Source: Pseudomonas protegens
Lineage (GTDB): Bacteria > Pseudomonadota > Gammaproteobacteria > Pseudomonadales > Pseudomonadaceae
Assembly: GCF_013407925.2 (NCBI RefSeq)
Contig: NZ_CP060201.1
Span: forward strand, 62,001-126,000
Direction of reading: 5' to 3'
DNA: 64,000 nucleotides
A program made the position numbers and the translations under genes. The stretch's first letter is position 1, and every line of letters starts with the position of its first letter. This document shows positions 24,653-33,213 of this stretch, in pieces. The notes beneath the pieces are model-generated. The model was not told where the DNA came from. It worked only from the letters and a program-made list of their open reading frames with translations, and ran no database searches.

Positions 24653-26263
24653 ATGACTATAAAAGCAATTGGCCGACGTGATCACTTCTCGGTCGAGATC
24701 TTTCGTTATCTGGAAAGTGAGATACGTGAAGGTCGACTCCGTCCCGGTGATCGCATCCCCACCGAAAGCCGCTTGGCCGAAGCCTTCGCCGTCAGCCGAA
24801 ATGTCGTGCGTGAAGCCGTGGCGCGGCTCAATTCCGCCGGCCTCGTCATCAGTCGCCAAGGGCTCGGGGTGTTTGTTGCCACTGAAGCCAACCAGAGCAG
24901 CTTCCGCATCACTCAAGAGGAACTGACAGACAGCACCAAGCTGCGCCAGCTCTACGAACTGCGCCTGGACCTCGAAGTCGCCGCCGCCGCCATGGCCGCC
25001 CGCCGTCGCTCACTCAATCAGTTGAACAAGATCGCGGCGGCGCTGGACACCCTGCGCGACGGCCTGCAAAACCCTGAGGACATGCTGGAGCACAGCCTGC
25101 AGTTCAAGCGCGCCATTGCCGATGCCACAGGCAATGACTACTTTCGCAACTTCATCATCTTTCTCTGCAGCCACGTCTACGAAGCGGCCTTGCTGGAGAA
25201 CCGCCTGGTACGTTCGAGCGACCTCGGCGAAACCCTGCTGGCCGAACATCAGGCGATCTTTGACGCGATCAAGCTCGGCGACCCCGACCTCGCCAGGCGC
25301 GCCACCTGGCAACAGATCATCAACTCCGCCGAGCGCAATGGGTTGCGGGGATTGCAAGGCTGGGAAATCACTCGCATGAGTTCGCTGGGCGAAACCTATG
25401 CCCCGCAATGCGCAGGCCCGGATCCCGAGCCGCGCAAACTGCAACGCAGCTTGCCGGACGGGGCATGCGACTGCCACTTCCACGTCTTTGGTGACGAACA
25501 TGGGCAACCGTTCTCCCCTCACCGTTCCTACACCCCGCCCCCCGCTCCCCTGGAGGCCTTTGAGCACGTCCAGAAAACCCTGGGGCTGAGTCGCGCAGTC
25601 ATCGTCCAACCCAGTGTCTATGGGGCGGACAACAGCACCACCCTGGCGGCGCTGAAGCAAGGGGGCAGCGCATTGCGCGGGGTTGTGGTGATCGATACCG
25701 ACACCGATAGCCAAACCCTGCAGGCGATGCATCGCCTCGGGGTTCGCGGCGTGCGGGTCAACCTGATCTTCAAGAGTGGCGTCGAGGTGTCGGATGTTGC
25801 GGCCCTGGCGGAAAAAGTCGCACCGCTTGGCTGGCACCTTCAGTTGCTGATCGATATCACCGAATTCGCCGATTTGTACGAAACCGTGGCCAGCCTGCCG
25901 GTGCCAGTCGTCATCGACCACATGGGGCACATGCCCACCAGTTGCGGGCTGAACCACCCGGGATTCACCGACCTGCTGCGCCTGCTGCAAGAAGGCCGGG
26001 TGTGGGTCAAGCTTTCCGGCGCCTATCGCTTTACCGCGTCGAAGGACTTTCCTTACGACGACGTAACGCCCTACGCCCGGGCGTTGATCGAGGCCAATCC
26101 GAACCGGCTGCTGTGGGCAAGCGATTGGCCACATCCGTGCATACCGGTGCCGATGCCCAACGACGCCAGCCTGCTGGAGATGTTGTTCGACTGGGTTGAT
26201 AACGACGACGCGCTGATCAAGCAGATCCTGGTGGACAACCCGGCACAGCTCTACGGCTTCTGA
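24653..26263 (+). CDS. GntR/FadR-type regulator fused to an amidohydrolase
   Basis: A 536-residue single frame joining two normally separate proteins. Residues 10-78 are a GntR winged helix (IREGRLRPGDRIPTESRLA, then AVSRNVVREAVARL). Residues 92-230 are an FCD effector domain with HSLQFKRAIADATGN and AEHQAIFDAI. From about 265 a complete amidohydrolase follows (CDCHFHVFG at 272-280, VIVQPSVYGADN, VVIDHMGHM and WASDWPH). The enzyme half is paralogous to the 22387 gene, including the shared RSYTPPPAP stretch. The junction carries an in-frame ATG (residue 242, position 25376), so the enzyme might also be made alone. Regulator and enzyme in one chain suggests substrate-sensing control of the neighbouring transport operon. 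I see no frameshift, but a lost stop codon could have created it. Confidence 0.85.
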   Translation: MTIKAIGRRDHFSVEIFRYLESEIREGRLRPGDRIPTESRLAEAFAVSRNVVREAVARLNSAGLVISRQGLGVFVATEANQSSFRITQEELTDSTKLRQLYELRLDLEVAAAAMAARRRSLNQLNKIAAALDTLRDGLQNPEDMLEHSLQFKRAIADATGNDYFRNFIIFLCSHVYEAALLENRLVRSSDLGETLLAEHQAIFDAIKLGDPDLARRATWQQIINSAERNGLRGLQGWEITRMSSLGETYAPQCAGPDPEPRKLQRSLPDGACDCHFHVFGDEHGQPFSPHRSYTPPPAPLEAFEHVQKTLGLSRAVIVQPSVYGADNSTTLAALKQGGSALRGVVVIDTDTDSQTLQAMHRLGVRGVRVNLIFKSGVEVSDVAALAEKVAPLGWHLQLLIDITEFADLYETVASLPVPVVIDHMGHMPTSCGLNHPGFTDLLRLLQEGRVWVKLSGAYRFTASKDFPYDDVTPYARALIEANPNRLLWASDWPHPCIPVPMPNDASLLEMLFDWVDNDDALIKQILVDNPAQLYGF

Positions 26264-26365
26264 AGACGCCCGGCGAGCTGGCCGCGCCAGTGCTCAACGA
26301 AACCGCCAGCACCCGTCCACACCGACCCCAGCCGCGACGGTCAAACCGCCCCACATCCGCGCCGC

Positions 26366-29300
26366 TCAAGCGCCTGAGGCTTGGTCGGCGCCGCGCAGCA
26401 ACTTCAGCAAGGCCTGGAGCGGGTGCTGGACGGTCTGTCCGTCCTTGCGCTTGACCTGGCTGCGGCACGAGTAGCCATCCGCCAGCAGGCGCCCGTCTCC
26501 ATTGAGACGGGCCACCAAGGGGCCCCAGGACTGGCGATAAATAACCTCCGAGGTCCCGGCGTTCTGGGCTTCGTGGCCGTAGGTTCCAGACATCCCACAG
26601 CAGCCGCTGGCTGGCACCTGCAACTTCAGGCCGACTCGCGCAAAAATCGTCTGCCACAGCGCCACGCTGCCCGGCTCGTTGGTTCTCTCGGTGCAGTGCG
26701 GCACAAAGTGGTAAGTCTCCTGGCCCGCGCCCAGCGCTGACGGCGCCAGTACCTGGGCCAGCCATTCCTGCGGCAGCAGCACGCTCGGGGCCTGATCCTG
26801 CCCCAGGGTCTTGGCGTACTCCTGCCGATAAACCAGGGTCATCGCCGGATCAAGCCCCACCAATGGAATCTGATAGCGGTGCAGCTCGCGCAGCGTTCGG
26901 CCGTTGTAATGCGCAGCCTTTTCGAAGGCGTTCAAAAAGCCCTGGACCTGCAGCGGCTTGCCATTGGCCGCGAACGGCGCGATGTACACCTCAAATCCCA
27001 GCCTGGCAATCAATTCGATCCAATCGGCCAGCAGCGGTGTTTCGAAGTAACGGGTAAAGGCGTCCTGCACCAGAATCACGCTGCGAGCCCGTTGCACCTC
27101 GTCCATCCCCTCAAGCAGCGCCGGCGAGGCCACGCGCACGTTCCACCGACGGCAAACCTCATCAAAATCCAGCAGGCTCAGCCGCGGGCTGTCGATCATT
27201 CCGGCCACTCGCCGCAGCAACGCCCCCACCATCCGCGAGCCGATGATCCCGTTGTACAAGCGCGGCACGCGGGCGAAATGGGGAATGGTGTACTCCAGGG
27301 AACCGATGAGGTAATCCTTCAGCGGGCGCAGATAGCGGCTGTGGTACAGCTGCAAGAACCGCGAGCGAAAGTCCGGCACATTGACTTTCACCGGGCACTG
27401 CCCCGCACAGGATTTGCAGGCGAGGCACCCGGCCATCGCCTCGTAGACCTCGTGGGAAAAGTCTTTCTGGCCCAGCTTCCGTGCCAGCGTATTGACCGCA
27501 CGCCTGGGCAGGCCAAGCAGCGCGGACCTGGACGAGAGAGCCACTTCCAGTACATCGATACCTTGCTGGCCCTGCAAGCGCAGCCACTCACGCACCAGCG
27601 ACGCGCGCCCCTTGGGCGAGTGCAGTCTATTGCGGGTGCCTTTCCAGGACGGACACATGGCGTCATCGGGGTCGAAGTTGTAGCAGGCGCCGTTGCCGTT
27701 GCAATGCACGGCGGCGTCGTAGTGCGACCAGACCCGCTCATCGATGGTGCGATCAAGCTCGCCGCGCAACAAGACCTCATCCACCCGGGTCAAGCGGGCC
27801 TCGGGCAGCGTCTTGGGCGTGGCGATCTTGCCCGGGTTGAGTTGGTTGTGCGGGTCAAAAGCCGCCTTGAGTTCCTGCAGGGCCGGATAGAGTTCGCCGA
27901 AGTAATCGGGCACGTATTGCGAGCGCAAGCCTTTGCCGTGCTCGCCCCAGAGCAAGCCGCCGTGCTTGTACGTGAGCTCGGCGACGGCGTCGGAAATGGG
28001 CCGGATCAGGGCCGCCTGGGCGGGGTCTTTCATGTCCAGGATCGGCCGCACATGCAGGACCCCGGCGTCCACGTGACCGAACATGCCATATTCCAGGCCA
28101 TGGCTATCGAGCAACTCGCGGAACTGCGCAATGAAATCAGCCAGGTGCTCGGGAGGAACGGCAGTATCTTCCACAAACGGCTGGGGCCGGGCGGAGCCTT
28201 TGACATTGCCCAGCAGCCCCACGGCCCGCTTGCGCATCGCGTAGACCCGCTGCACGGCCTGGGCGCCGACGGCCAGGGTGTGCCCCAATCGCACCACGCG
28301 GGTGTCACGCTGCAGGTGCAGGACAAATTCATCCACGCGTTGCAGCAAAGCCGCCTCGTCGTCGCCGCTGAACTCAACCAGGTTGATGCCCAGGGTCGGC
28401 ACCTCGGGGTCTTGGGGAAAGTACTCGGCGACGCCGTGCCAGACGATGTCGTTCATCGCCAGCCCGAGGACCTTGGAGTCCACCGTCTCGATGGACAGCG
28501 GCTTGAGCTGCATCAACGCCTTGGCGTCGCGCAACGCATCCATGAAGCCTGCATACCGCACATTGACCAGGATCGAGTACCGGGGGACCGGCAGCACATT
28601 GAGCGTGGCTTCCACGATGAAACCCAGCGAGCCTTCGGAGCCGCACAGGACACTGTTCAGATTGAGTCGCGCGTTGGGCTCCTGCAGATGCGCCAGGTCG
28701 TAGCCCGTCAGGCAACGGTTCAGCTTGGGAAAGGTGTGTTCGATCAGCTCGGCGTATTGCTCCACGATCTGCGATGCACAGCGATGGATCGCGCCCACCT
28801 TGTCTTCGCGACGGGCCTGTGCCTGCCACTGCTCAGGCTCCAGGGGCGCACTGTCGAGCCGCTCGCCACCGATGAGAATGGTCGACAGCGCCAGGACATG
28901 ATCACGGGTCTTGCCATAGGTGCAGCTGCCCTGGCCGCTTGCGTCGGTATTGATCATGCCGCCGATGGTGGCGCGGTTCGACGTCGACAGCTCCGGCGCG
29001 AAAAACAGGCCATGGGCTTTCAACGCCGCGTTGAGCTGGTCTTTGACCACGCCGCTTTGCACCCGCACCCAGCGCTCCTCGACGTTGATCTCAAGGATGC
29101 CGTTCATGTGGCGCGACAAGTCGACCACGATCCCGCTGGTCAACGATTGACCATTGGTGCCGGTTCCTCCGCCCCGCGGCGTGAGTACCACCGAGCTGAA
29201 TGGCGCCAGCGCCACGAGGCGGGCCAACAGCTGAACATCCTGCACATTGCGCGGAAACACCGCGGCTTGCGGCAGGCGCTGATAGATCGAGTTGTCGGTC

Positions 29301-29425
29301 GCCAGCACGGTCCTGAGCCCATGATCGCGAGCGATTTCTCCCTGGAAACCTTCCTGTTCCAGGCGCGCCAGGAACAACTCGCAGGCTGGGTTTTTGACTT
29401 CATGGGGAGACAACCGGGCAATCAT
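26366..29425 (-). CDS. ydiJ: FAD-linked / 4Fe-4S D-2-hydroxyacid dehydrogenase (YdiJ-like, D-2-hydroxyglutarate dehydrogenase)
   Basis: A 1019-residue flavoprotein, almost exactly the length of E. coli YdiJ (1018). The N-terminal half is a vanillyl-alcohol-oxidase-type FAD domain with LTPRGGGTGTNGQS and TIGGMINTDASGQGS. Then come cysteine sets: CNGNGAC...AMCP near residue 575 and CLACKSCAGQCPVKVNVP near 665 (4Fe-4S). The C-terminal half has HCTERTNEPG and a CCG-type motif ASGCCGMSG. YdiJ oxidises D-2-hydroxyglutarate. I chose the ATG at 29425 with AGGAA 8 bases upstream; the longer frame to 29545 adds unrelated sequence. It is divergent from the LysR gene at 29585 and convergent with the regulator fusion gene. 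Confidence 0.88.
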   Translation of the reverse strand: MIARLSPHEVKNPACELFLARLEQEGFQGEIARDHGLRTVLATDNSIYQRLPQAAVFPRNVQDVQLLARLVALAPFSSVVLTPRGGGTGTNGQSLTSGIVVDLSRHMNGILEINVEERWVRVQSGVVKDQLNAALKAHGLFFAPELSTSNRATIGGMINTDASGQGSCTYGKTRDHVLALSTILIGGERLDSAPLEPEQWQAQARREDKVGAIHRCASQIVEQYAELIEHTFPKLNRCLTGYDLAHLQEPNARLNLNSVLCGSEGSLGFIVEATLNVLPVPRYSILVNVRYAGFMDALRDAKALMQLKPLSIETVDSKVLGLAMNDIVWHGVAEYFPQDPEVPTLGINLVEFSGDDEAALLQRVDEFVLHLQRDTRVVRLGHTLAVGAQAVQRVYAMRKRAVGLLGNVKGSARPQPFVEDTAVPPEHLADFIAQFRELLDSHGLEYGMFGHVDAGVLHVRPILDMKDPAQAALIRPISDAVAELTYKHGGLLWGEHGKGLRSQYVPDYFGELYPALQELKAAFDPHNQLNPGKIATPKTLPEARLTRVDEVLLRGELDRTIDERVWSHYDAAVHCNGNGACYNFDPDDAMCPSWKGTRNRLHSPKGRASLVREWLRLQGQQGIDVLEVALSSRSALLGLPRRAVNTLARKLGQKDFSHEVYEAMAGCLACKSCAGQCPVKVNVPDFRSRFLQLYHSRYLRPLKDYLIGSLEYTIPHFARVPRLYNGIIGSRMVGALLRRVAGMIDSPRLSLLDFDEVCRRWNVRVASPALLEGMDEVQRARSVILVQDAFTRYFETPLLADWIELIARLGFEVYIAPFAANGKPLQVQGFLNAFEKAAHYNGRTLRELHRYQIPLVGLDPAMTLVYRQEYAKTLGQDQAPSVLLPQEWLAQVLAPSALGAGQETYHFVPHCTERTNEPGSVALWQTIFARVGLKLQVPASGCCGMSGTYGHEAQNAGTSEVIYRQSWGPLVARLNGDGRLLADGYSCRSQVKRKDGQTVQHPLQALLKLLRGADQASGA

Positions 29426-29584
29426 GCTGGAATTCCTACTGGCGATACCGCTAATCTGAGCATTCTCGTTATGTATGCTTACCCCCCGCCAGCTGCTGCA
29501 TGGCAAGGGGCGCACCCACGATTTTGTGGGGCCAAGACGTTTCACACAAACGTAAAACCTGCAGCTTTTGCATGAGCTTTATGA

Positions 29585-30478
29585 ATGAACCCACGCCGAC
29601 TGACCCCTTCGATGTCCCTGCTGGTCGCCTTCGAGGCCGCCGCCCGCCATTGCAGCTTCACCAAAGCCGCGGACGAACTGGCCCTGACCCAAAGCGCGGT
29701 CAGCCGGCAAGTACAGGCCCTGGAATCGCAGCTGGAGATCTCGCTGTTCAAGCGCGAGGGCAGAAAAATCGAACTCACCGCCGCCGGCGCCCTGTACCAG
29801 CATGAGCTCAGCGCCGCATTGGGGCGCATTCGCAGCGCCACCCTGCAGACCATTGCCTTCAAGGAAGAAGATGGCCCGTTGAACCTGGCGGTGCTTCCGA
29901 CGTTCGGCTCAAAATGGCTGCTGCCGAAAATGCATGAGTTCTATGCCCGTCATCCCAGGAACCTGGTGCATATCCATTCAAGGATCATTCACGCCGACAA
30001 CCCCTCCAGCGTGGGCGACATGCAGGCCATCATCTGCGCGGGGAAAGGGGATTGGCCGGGCTACGTGTCGCACCTGCTGCTGCGGGAAAAACTGATCGTC
30101 ATCGCCAGCCCCAAGGCCCTGGCAGACAACCCCGAGCTAGCGCTGGACGACCTCCCCCATCATTTGCTGCTCAATGTGGTGTCTCGCCCCAACGGCTGGT
30201 CCGATTGGTTCGACTTCAACAACCTGGATCACCAGAAAATGCGCACGGGCCCCAGCTTCGAGCTCACCGCCCACCTGATCCAGGCGGTGGCCGCAGGCAT
30301 AGGTATCGGGCTGGTTCCCGATATCCTGGTGCAGGAGGAAATCGAGTCTGGCGCCGTGGTCAAGCTGTTCGACCCCATGCAAAGCGGTCGCAACTATTAC
30401 CTGACCTGCGCCGCGCGCTATCAGCACTTTCCGGCGTTCAAGACCTTCAGCGCCTGGTTGCTGTCCCTCCCCTCCTGA
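29585..30478 (+). CDS. LysR family regulator (GcvA-like)
   Basis: A 297-residue LysR protein. The helix-turn-helix runs SLLVAFEAAARHCSFTKAA, DELALTQSAVSRQVQALE and LFKREGRKIELTAAG, followed by a substrate-binding domain with PTFGSKWLLPKM and a GIGLVPDILV segment, both common in GcvA-type regulators. It is divergent from the YdiJ-like gene with a 159-base gap, so that gene is its probable target. The ATG at 29585 gives the usual MNPRRL opening; a shifted ATG at 29581 is out of frame. No strong Shine-Dalgarno is visible. Confidence 0.88.
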   Translation: MNPRRLTPSMSLLVAFEAAARHCSFTKAADELALTQSAVSRQVQALESQLEISLFKREGRKIELTAAGALYQHELSAALGRIRSATLQTIAFKEEDGPLNLAVLPTFGSKWLLPKMHEFYARHPRNLVHIHSRIIHADNPSSVGDMQAIICAGKGDWPGYVSHLLLREKLIVIASPKALADNPELALDDLPHHLLLNVVSRPNGWSDWFDFNNLDHQKMRTGPSFELTAHLIQAVAAGIGIGLVPDILVQEEIESGAVVKLFDPMQSGRNYYLTCAARYQHFPAFKTFSAWLLSLPS

Positions 30479-30618
30479 AGCGACTCTGCTGAAGCGCCCG
30501 CCGCCACTCATCCAGCGGTCGGCGTCCAGCTGGCAAGCAAAGCGCCTTTGCCTTCCCAGCCGCAATGCCACGGCTGCGGGCTCTGCAGCATCAATGACCG
30601 AGCGCTCCGTTCAACCCC

Positions 30619-31275
30619 TCACCAGCGCATGATCAGCGGCAGCAGCGGACGCAAATCCCGGCGCTGACCGCTGGCTCCATGATCGATTTCCACCTCGATC
30701 AGGTGCTCATCCCCCTGGACCATCGCAAAGCCCTGCAGCTGGTTTGCGCAGTCGGCAGCGGCTGACAAAGCCTGGCGGCCGGGCGTGGTGATGCGCACGG
30801 CGGTCATCTCGCGAAAGCCGTTGGGATGTTCAAACGGCTGGGCTCGCTCAATCGGAGCCTCATCGGGTCGTTTGGCAAAGCCAAGAAAAAACCACATCGG
30901 TTCGCCGACAGGCCCGTGCCCCACATCGACTTTCAGGGCCGCGGGCAAATAAACGGGTCGATATTCCCAGACCGGAAACGGCGGCGCCTCGCCCACGCTG
31001 GAAGGCCGGAAGCAAACGCCGAAGGGCGCGGCGACGCCATCGCTGCCCTTGAGGCGCTCATAGAGCCGTGTTGGCGCGGTCAACTGACTTTGCGCCTCGG
31101 CCTCATCGGTGAGGTACAAAAGCTCGATGAAGGCATTGCGCAAGAAGAACCGTCGGTTGGCCGTGCCTTGACCCGGGTGGGTGTTTGGCGTCCCTTCAAC
31201 CAGCCCGAGGGCTTTCAATGCATCAGCGCCTTGCCCGTGATCATTCACGCCAATAAAAATGTGGTCTGTTTCCAT
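30619..31275 (-). CDS. VOC-superfamily protein (glyoxalase-like domain)
   Basis: A 218-residue protein opening METDHIFIGVNDHGQGADAL, with the His of the first beta-alpha-beta-beta-beta unit. RRFFLRNAFIELLYL and VEIDHG supply the further sheet residues, consistent with a vicinal-oxygen-chelate (glyoxalase-like) fold. These proteins include dioxygenases, lyases and resistance proteins; the substrate is unknown. The start ATG at 31275 has AAGGGAA six bases upstream. It stands alone, with a 140-base gap to the LysR gene on one side and 232 bases to the lipoprotein gene on the other. Confidence 0.8.
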   Translation of the reverse strand: METDHIFIGVNDHGQGADALKALGLVEGTPNTHPGQGTANRRFFLRNAFIELLYLTDEAEAQSQLTAPTRLYERLKGSDGVAAPFGVCFRPSSVGEAPPFPVWEYRPVYLPAALKVDVGHGPVGEPMWFFLGFAKRPDEAPIERAQPFEHPNGFREMTAVRITTPGRQALSAAADCANQLQGFAMVQGDEHLIEVEIDHGASGQRRDLRPLLPLIMRW

Positions 31276-31507
31276 CGTTAATTCCCTTTAATCCTGATCG
31301 TGAGCAGCGGCACTTTTGCCATGGGACAAAAAAGCCGGCGAGCAGTCTGACATGGCCCATTGCGGCCATCCAGAACAATGCTCGAACGGGTTTTTGCTGA
31401 CGATCAGGTACAGGGCTGGCTCCCCGATCGATGCCCGCACCCATAGCGCTGACAGCTCTGCCATTGGCGGGGGAAGGATGCTCGGCGCTCAGCGACAGGC
31501 CGCCGGC

Positions 31508-31879
31508 TCAGGAGTCAGGACAGCGATAGACATTGCCCGAAAGCGTCACGTTGGTTTGCTCCAGGCGATTGTCCGAACCGGTCTGCCCTGCGCGCTGGGT
31601 GAGCAGGTAAACCCGGTTGCCCCCCAGCGCCGCGGCCTTGTTTTTCAGGTCGTTGCGGGCGCCGGTTTCGAGATTGGCGTTGCCCGTGATACTGCCCAAT
31701 AAAAAGTCGCCCTGACTGCCGGTGACATCGCCAAGAAACTGGCATTCACGTCCCGGTTCATTGTGGGTGATGCGTACCTTGTTGGCCCCGGGTCCGGCGA
31801 TTGAAGTGGGCGCGCAACCCGCCAGGACAGACAACACGGCACACAGGCCGATTCCCGTGAGTCGATGAGAACGATGCAT
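31508..31879 (-). CDS. DUF4156 family lipoprotein
   Basis: A 123-residue secreted protein with signal MHRSHRLTGIGLCAVLSVLAGC and a lipobox LAGC, so it should be lipid-anchored. The mature part carries NEPGRECQFLGDVTGSQGD, KNKAAALGGNRV and a terminal YRCPDS with a second Cys pair. This is the DUF4156 (YjeI/RcsF-like) pattern. RcsF senses envelope stress, but no function is established for most DUF4156 proteins. I chose the ATG at 31879 for the signal peptide, with AGGA 10 bases upstream. Confidence 0.8.
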   Translation of the reverse strand: MHRSHRLTGIGLCAVLSVLAGCAPTSIAGPGANKVRITHNEPGRECQFLGDVTGSQGDFLLGSITGNANLETGARNDLKNKAAALGGNRVYLLTQRAGQTGSDNRLEQTNVTLSGNVYRCPDS

Positions 31880-32114
31880 CCGGATGATTCCTTTCGTACA
31901 TTTGCAGCGATACCCCAAGCGGATAATCCTGCGGGGCGGTAGAGCGCGCAGTATCAAACGTTGGCAGAGCCGCCGTTGTATTAATCCGTTGATTTACCGT
32001 CAAAAAATGTAAAGAGAGGCCCGCGAACGCCACCTCAGGGCGTGGCCGATGATTGGCCAGCGCCAGCCTCATGCACTCGCGCCGAGTGGTTGCTTGCCCC
32101 GTCAGCCCTTGTGT

Positions 32115-33113
32115 TCAACAGGATTGGCGTTCCACCAGCGGGCATGCAACTCGGTGAATCGTCGGTTGTTCCCTGCGTTCAATGAGGTACTGAGCAGAGC
32201 GCCGCCCCATCTCGTAATACGGCAATTGCACGGTACTGAGCGGCGGATAGAACAGCTCGGCCACGCCGATCATATTGTCGTACCCCAGAACCGCTACCTG
32301 ATCCGGAATGCGCAAGCCGCGACTGAGCAGGTACTGGTAGGCGACCAAGGCGATCCGATCGTTACCGCACACCAGAAGATCGAACGCCGGCCTGCCCTGC
32401 AAGTCGCGCAGTCGGCTCTCCAGCACGGCAATCGTTTCCTGATAGGCGTCATCCCGGGACAGGTTGTACTGCGCCACATCGGCCGCGGGGATCCCGGCTT
32501 CGGCGAGGGCGCGGGCCAAGCCCAGTTGACGCTGCTCCCAGGCCAGACTGGTCTGCGGCAAGTTGATGCACAGCGGATTGCGGTAGCCGCGCTTGAGGGC
32601 GTATCGCACCGCCTGATACTGACCGTCTGCGTCATCCGGCACGTAACAGGCCACGCCGGGCTCCAGGCTCACGCAGTTGCTCAGGACCAGCGGCAGGCCG
32701 CGCAGCACCGGGGGAATCTCGACGGTGCGCAGTTGCATGGCGCTGAAGATGATCCCGTCAGGCTGATGGGACAACATCAGATCGATGGTCTGCTGGTTCG
32801 GCGGCACTTCGAAGACGTTGAGGATGAACAGGTTCCAGCCGTTCTCACGGGCGGTGCGCTCCATGGACAGGAGCATTTCCACAGCGAAGGGCGTGGTGGC
32901 GGTATCCAGGGCGAAGACCCCGATGGTCTTGCCGCGCGAGGAGCCGCCGCGGATCTTGCGCGCCGAAAGACTGGGGACATACCCCAGGGTCTCTACCGCT
33001 TGCAGAACTTTCGCCAGGGTTTCCTGATTGACTTTTTCCGGGGTATTGAGCGCCCTGGACACCGTCATGAAGGAAACCCCTGCCAGGCGCGCGACATCTT
33101 TAACTGAGGCCAT
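32115..33113 (-). CDS. LacI family repressor of the sucrose locus (CscR/ScrR-like)
   Basis: A 332-residue LacI regulator: headpiece MASVKDVARLAGVSFMTVSR, hinge SARKIRGG, and a periplasmic-binding-type core with FDLLVCGNDRIALVAYQYL and VAVLGYDN. It is the last gene on the strand after the hydrolase gene, with a 100-base gap, and most likely binds the palindrome at 36019-36030. Sugars bound to the core release it. The ATG at 33113 gives the family-standard opening. Confidence 0.9.
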   Translation of the reverse strand: MASVKDVARLAGVSFMTVSRALNTPEKVNQETLAKVLQAVETLGYVPSLSARKIRGGSSRGKTIGVFALDTATTPFAVEMLLSMERTARENGWNLFILNVFEVPPNQQTIDLMLSHQPDGIIFSAMQLRTVEIPPVLRGLPLVLSNCVSLEPGVACYVPDDADGQYQAVRYALKRGYRNPLCINLPQTSLAWEQRQLGLARALAEAGIPAADVAQYNLSRDDAYQETIAVLESRLRDLQGRPAFDLLVCGNDRIALVAYQYLLSRGLRIPDQVAVLGYDNMIGVAELFYPPLSTVQLPYYEMGRRSAQYLIERREQPTIHRVACPLVERQSC

Positions 33114-33213
33114 TCGCAGGTGCCAATGCTTGTATGGCCGGGCATCATGTCATGCCTGGCAAAAGCATGACAACACAGCGCCGGAGCCGTGCCAGACACG
33201 GCCCACCCACGCA

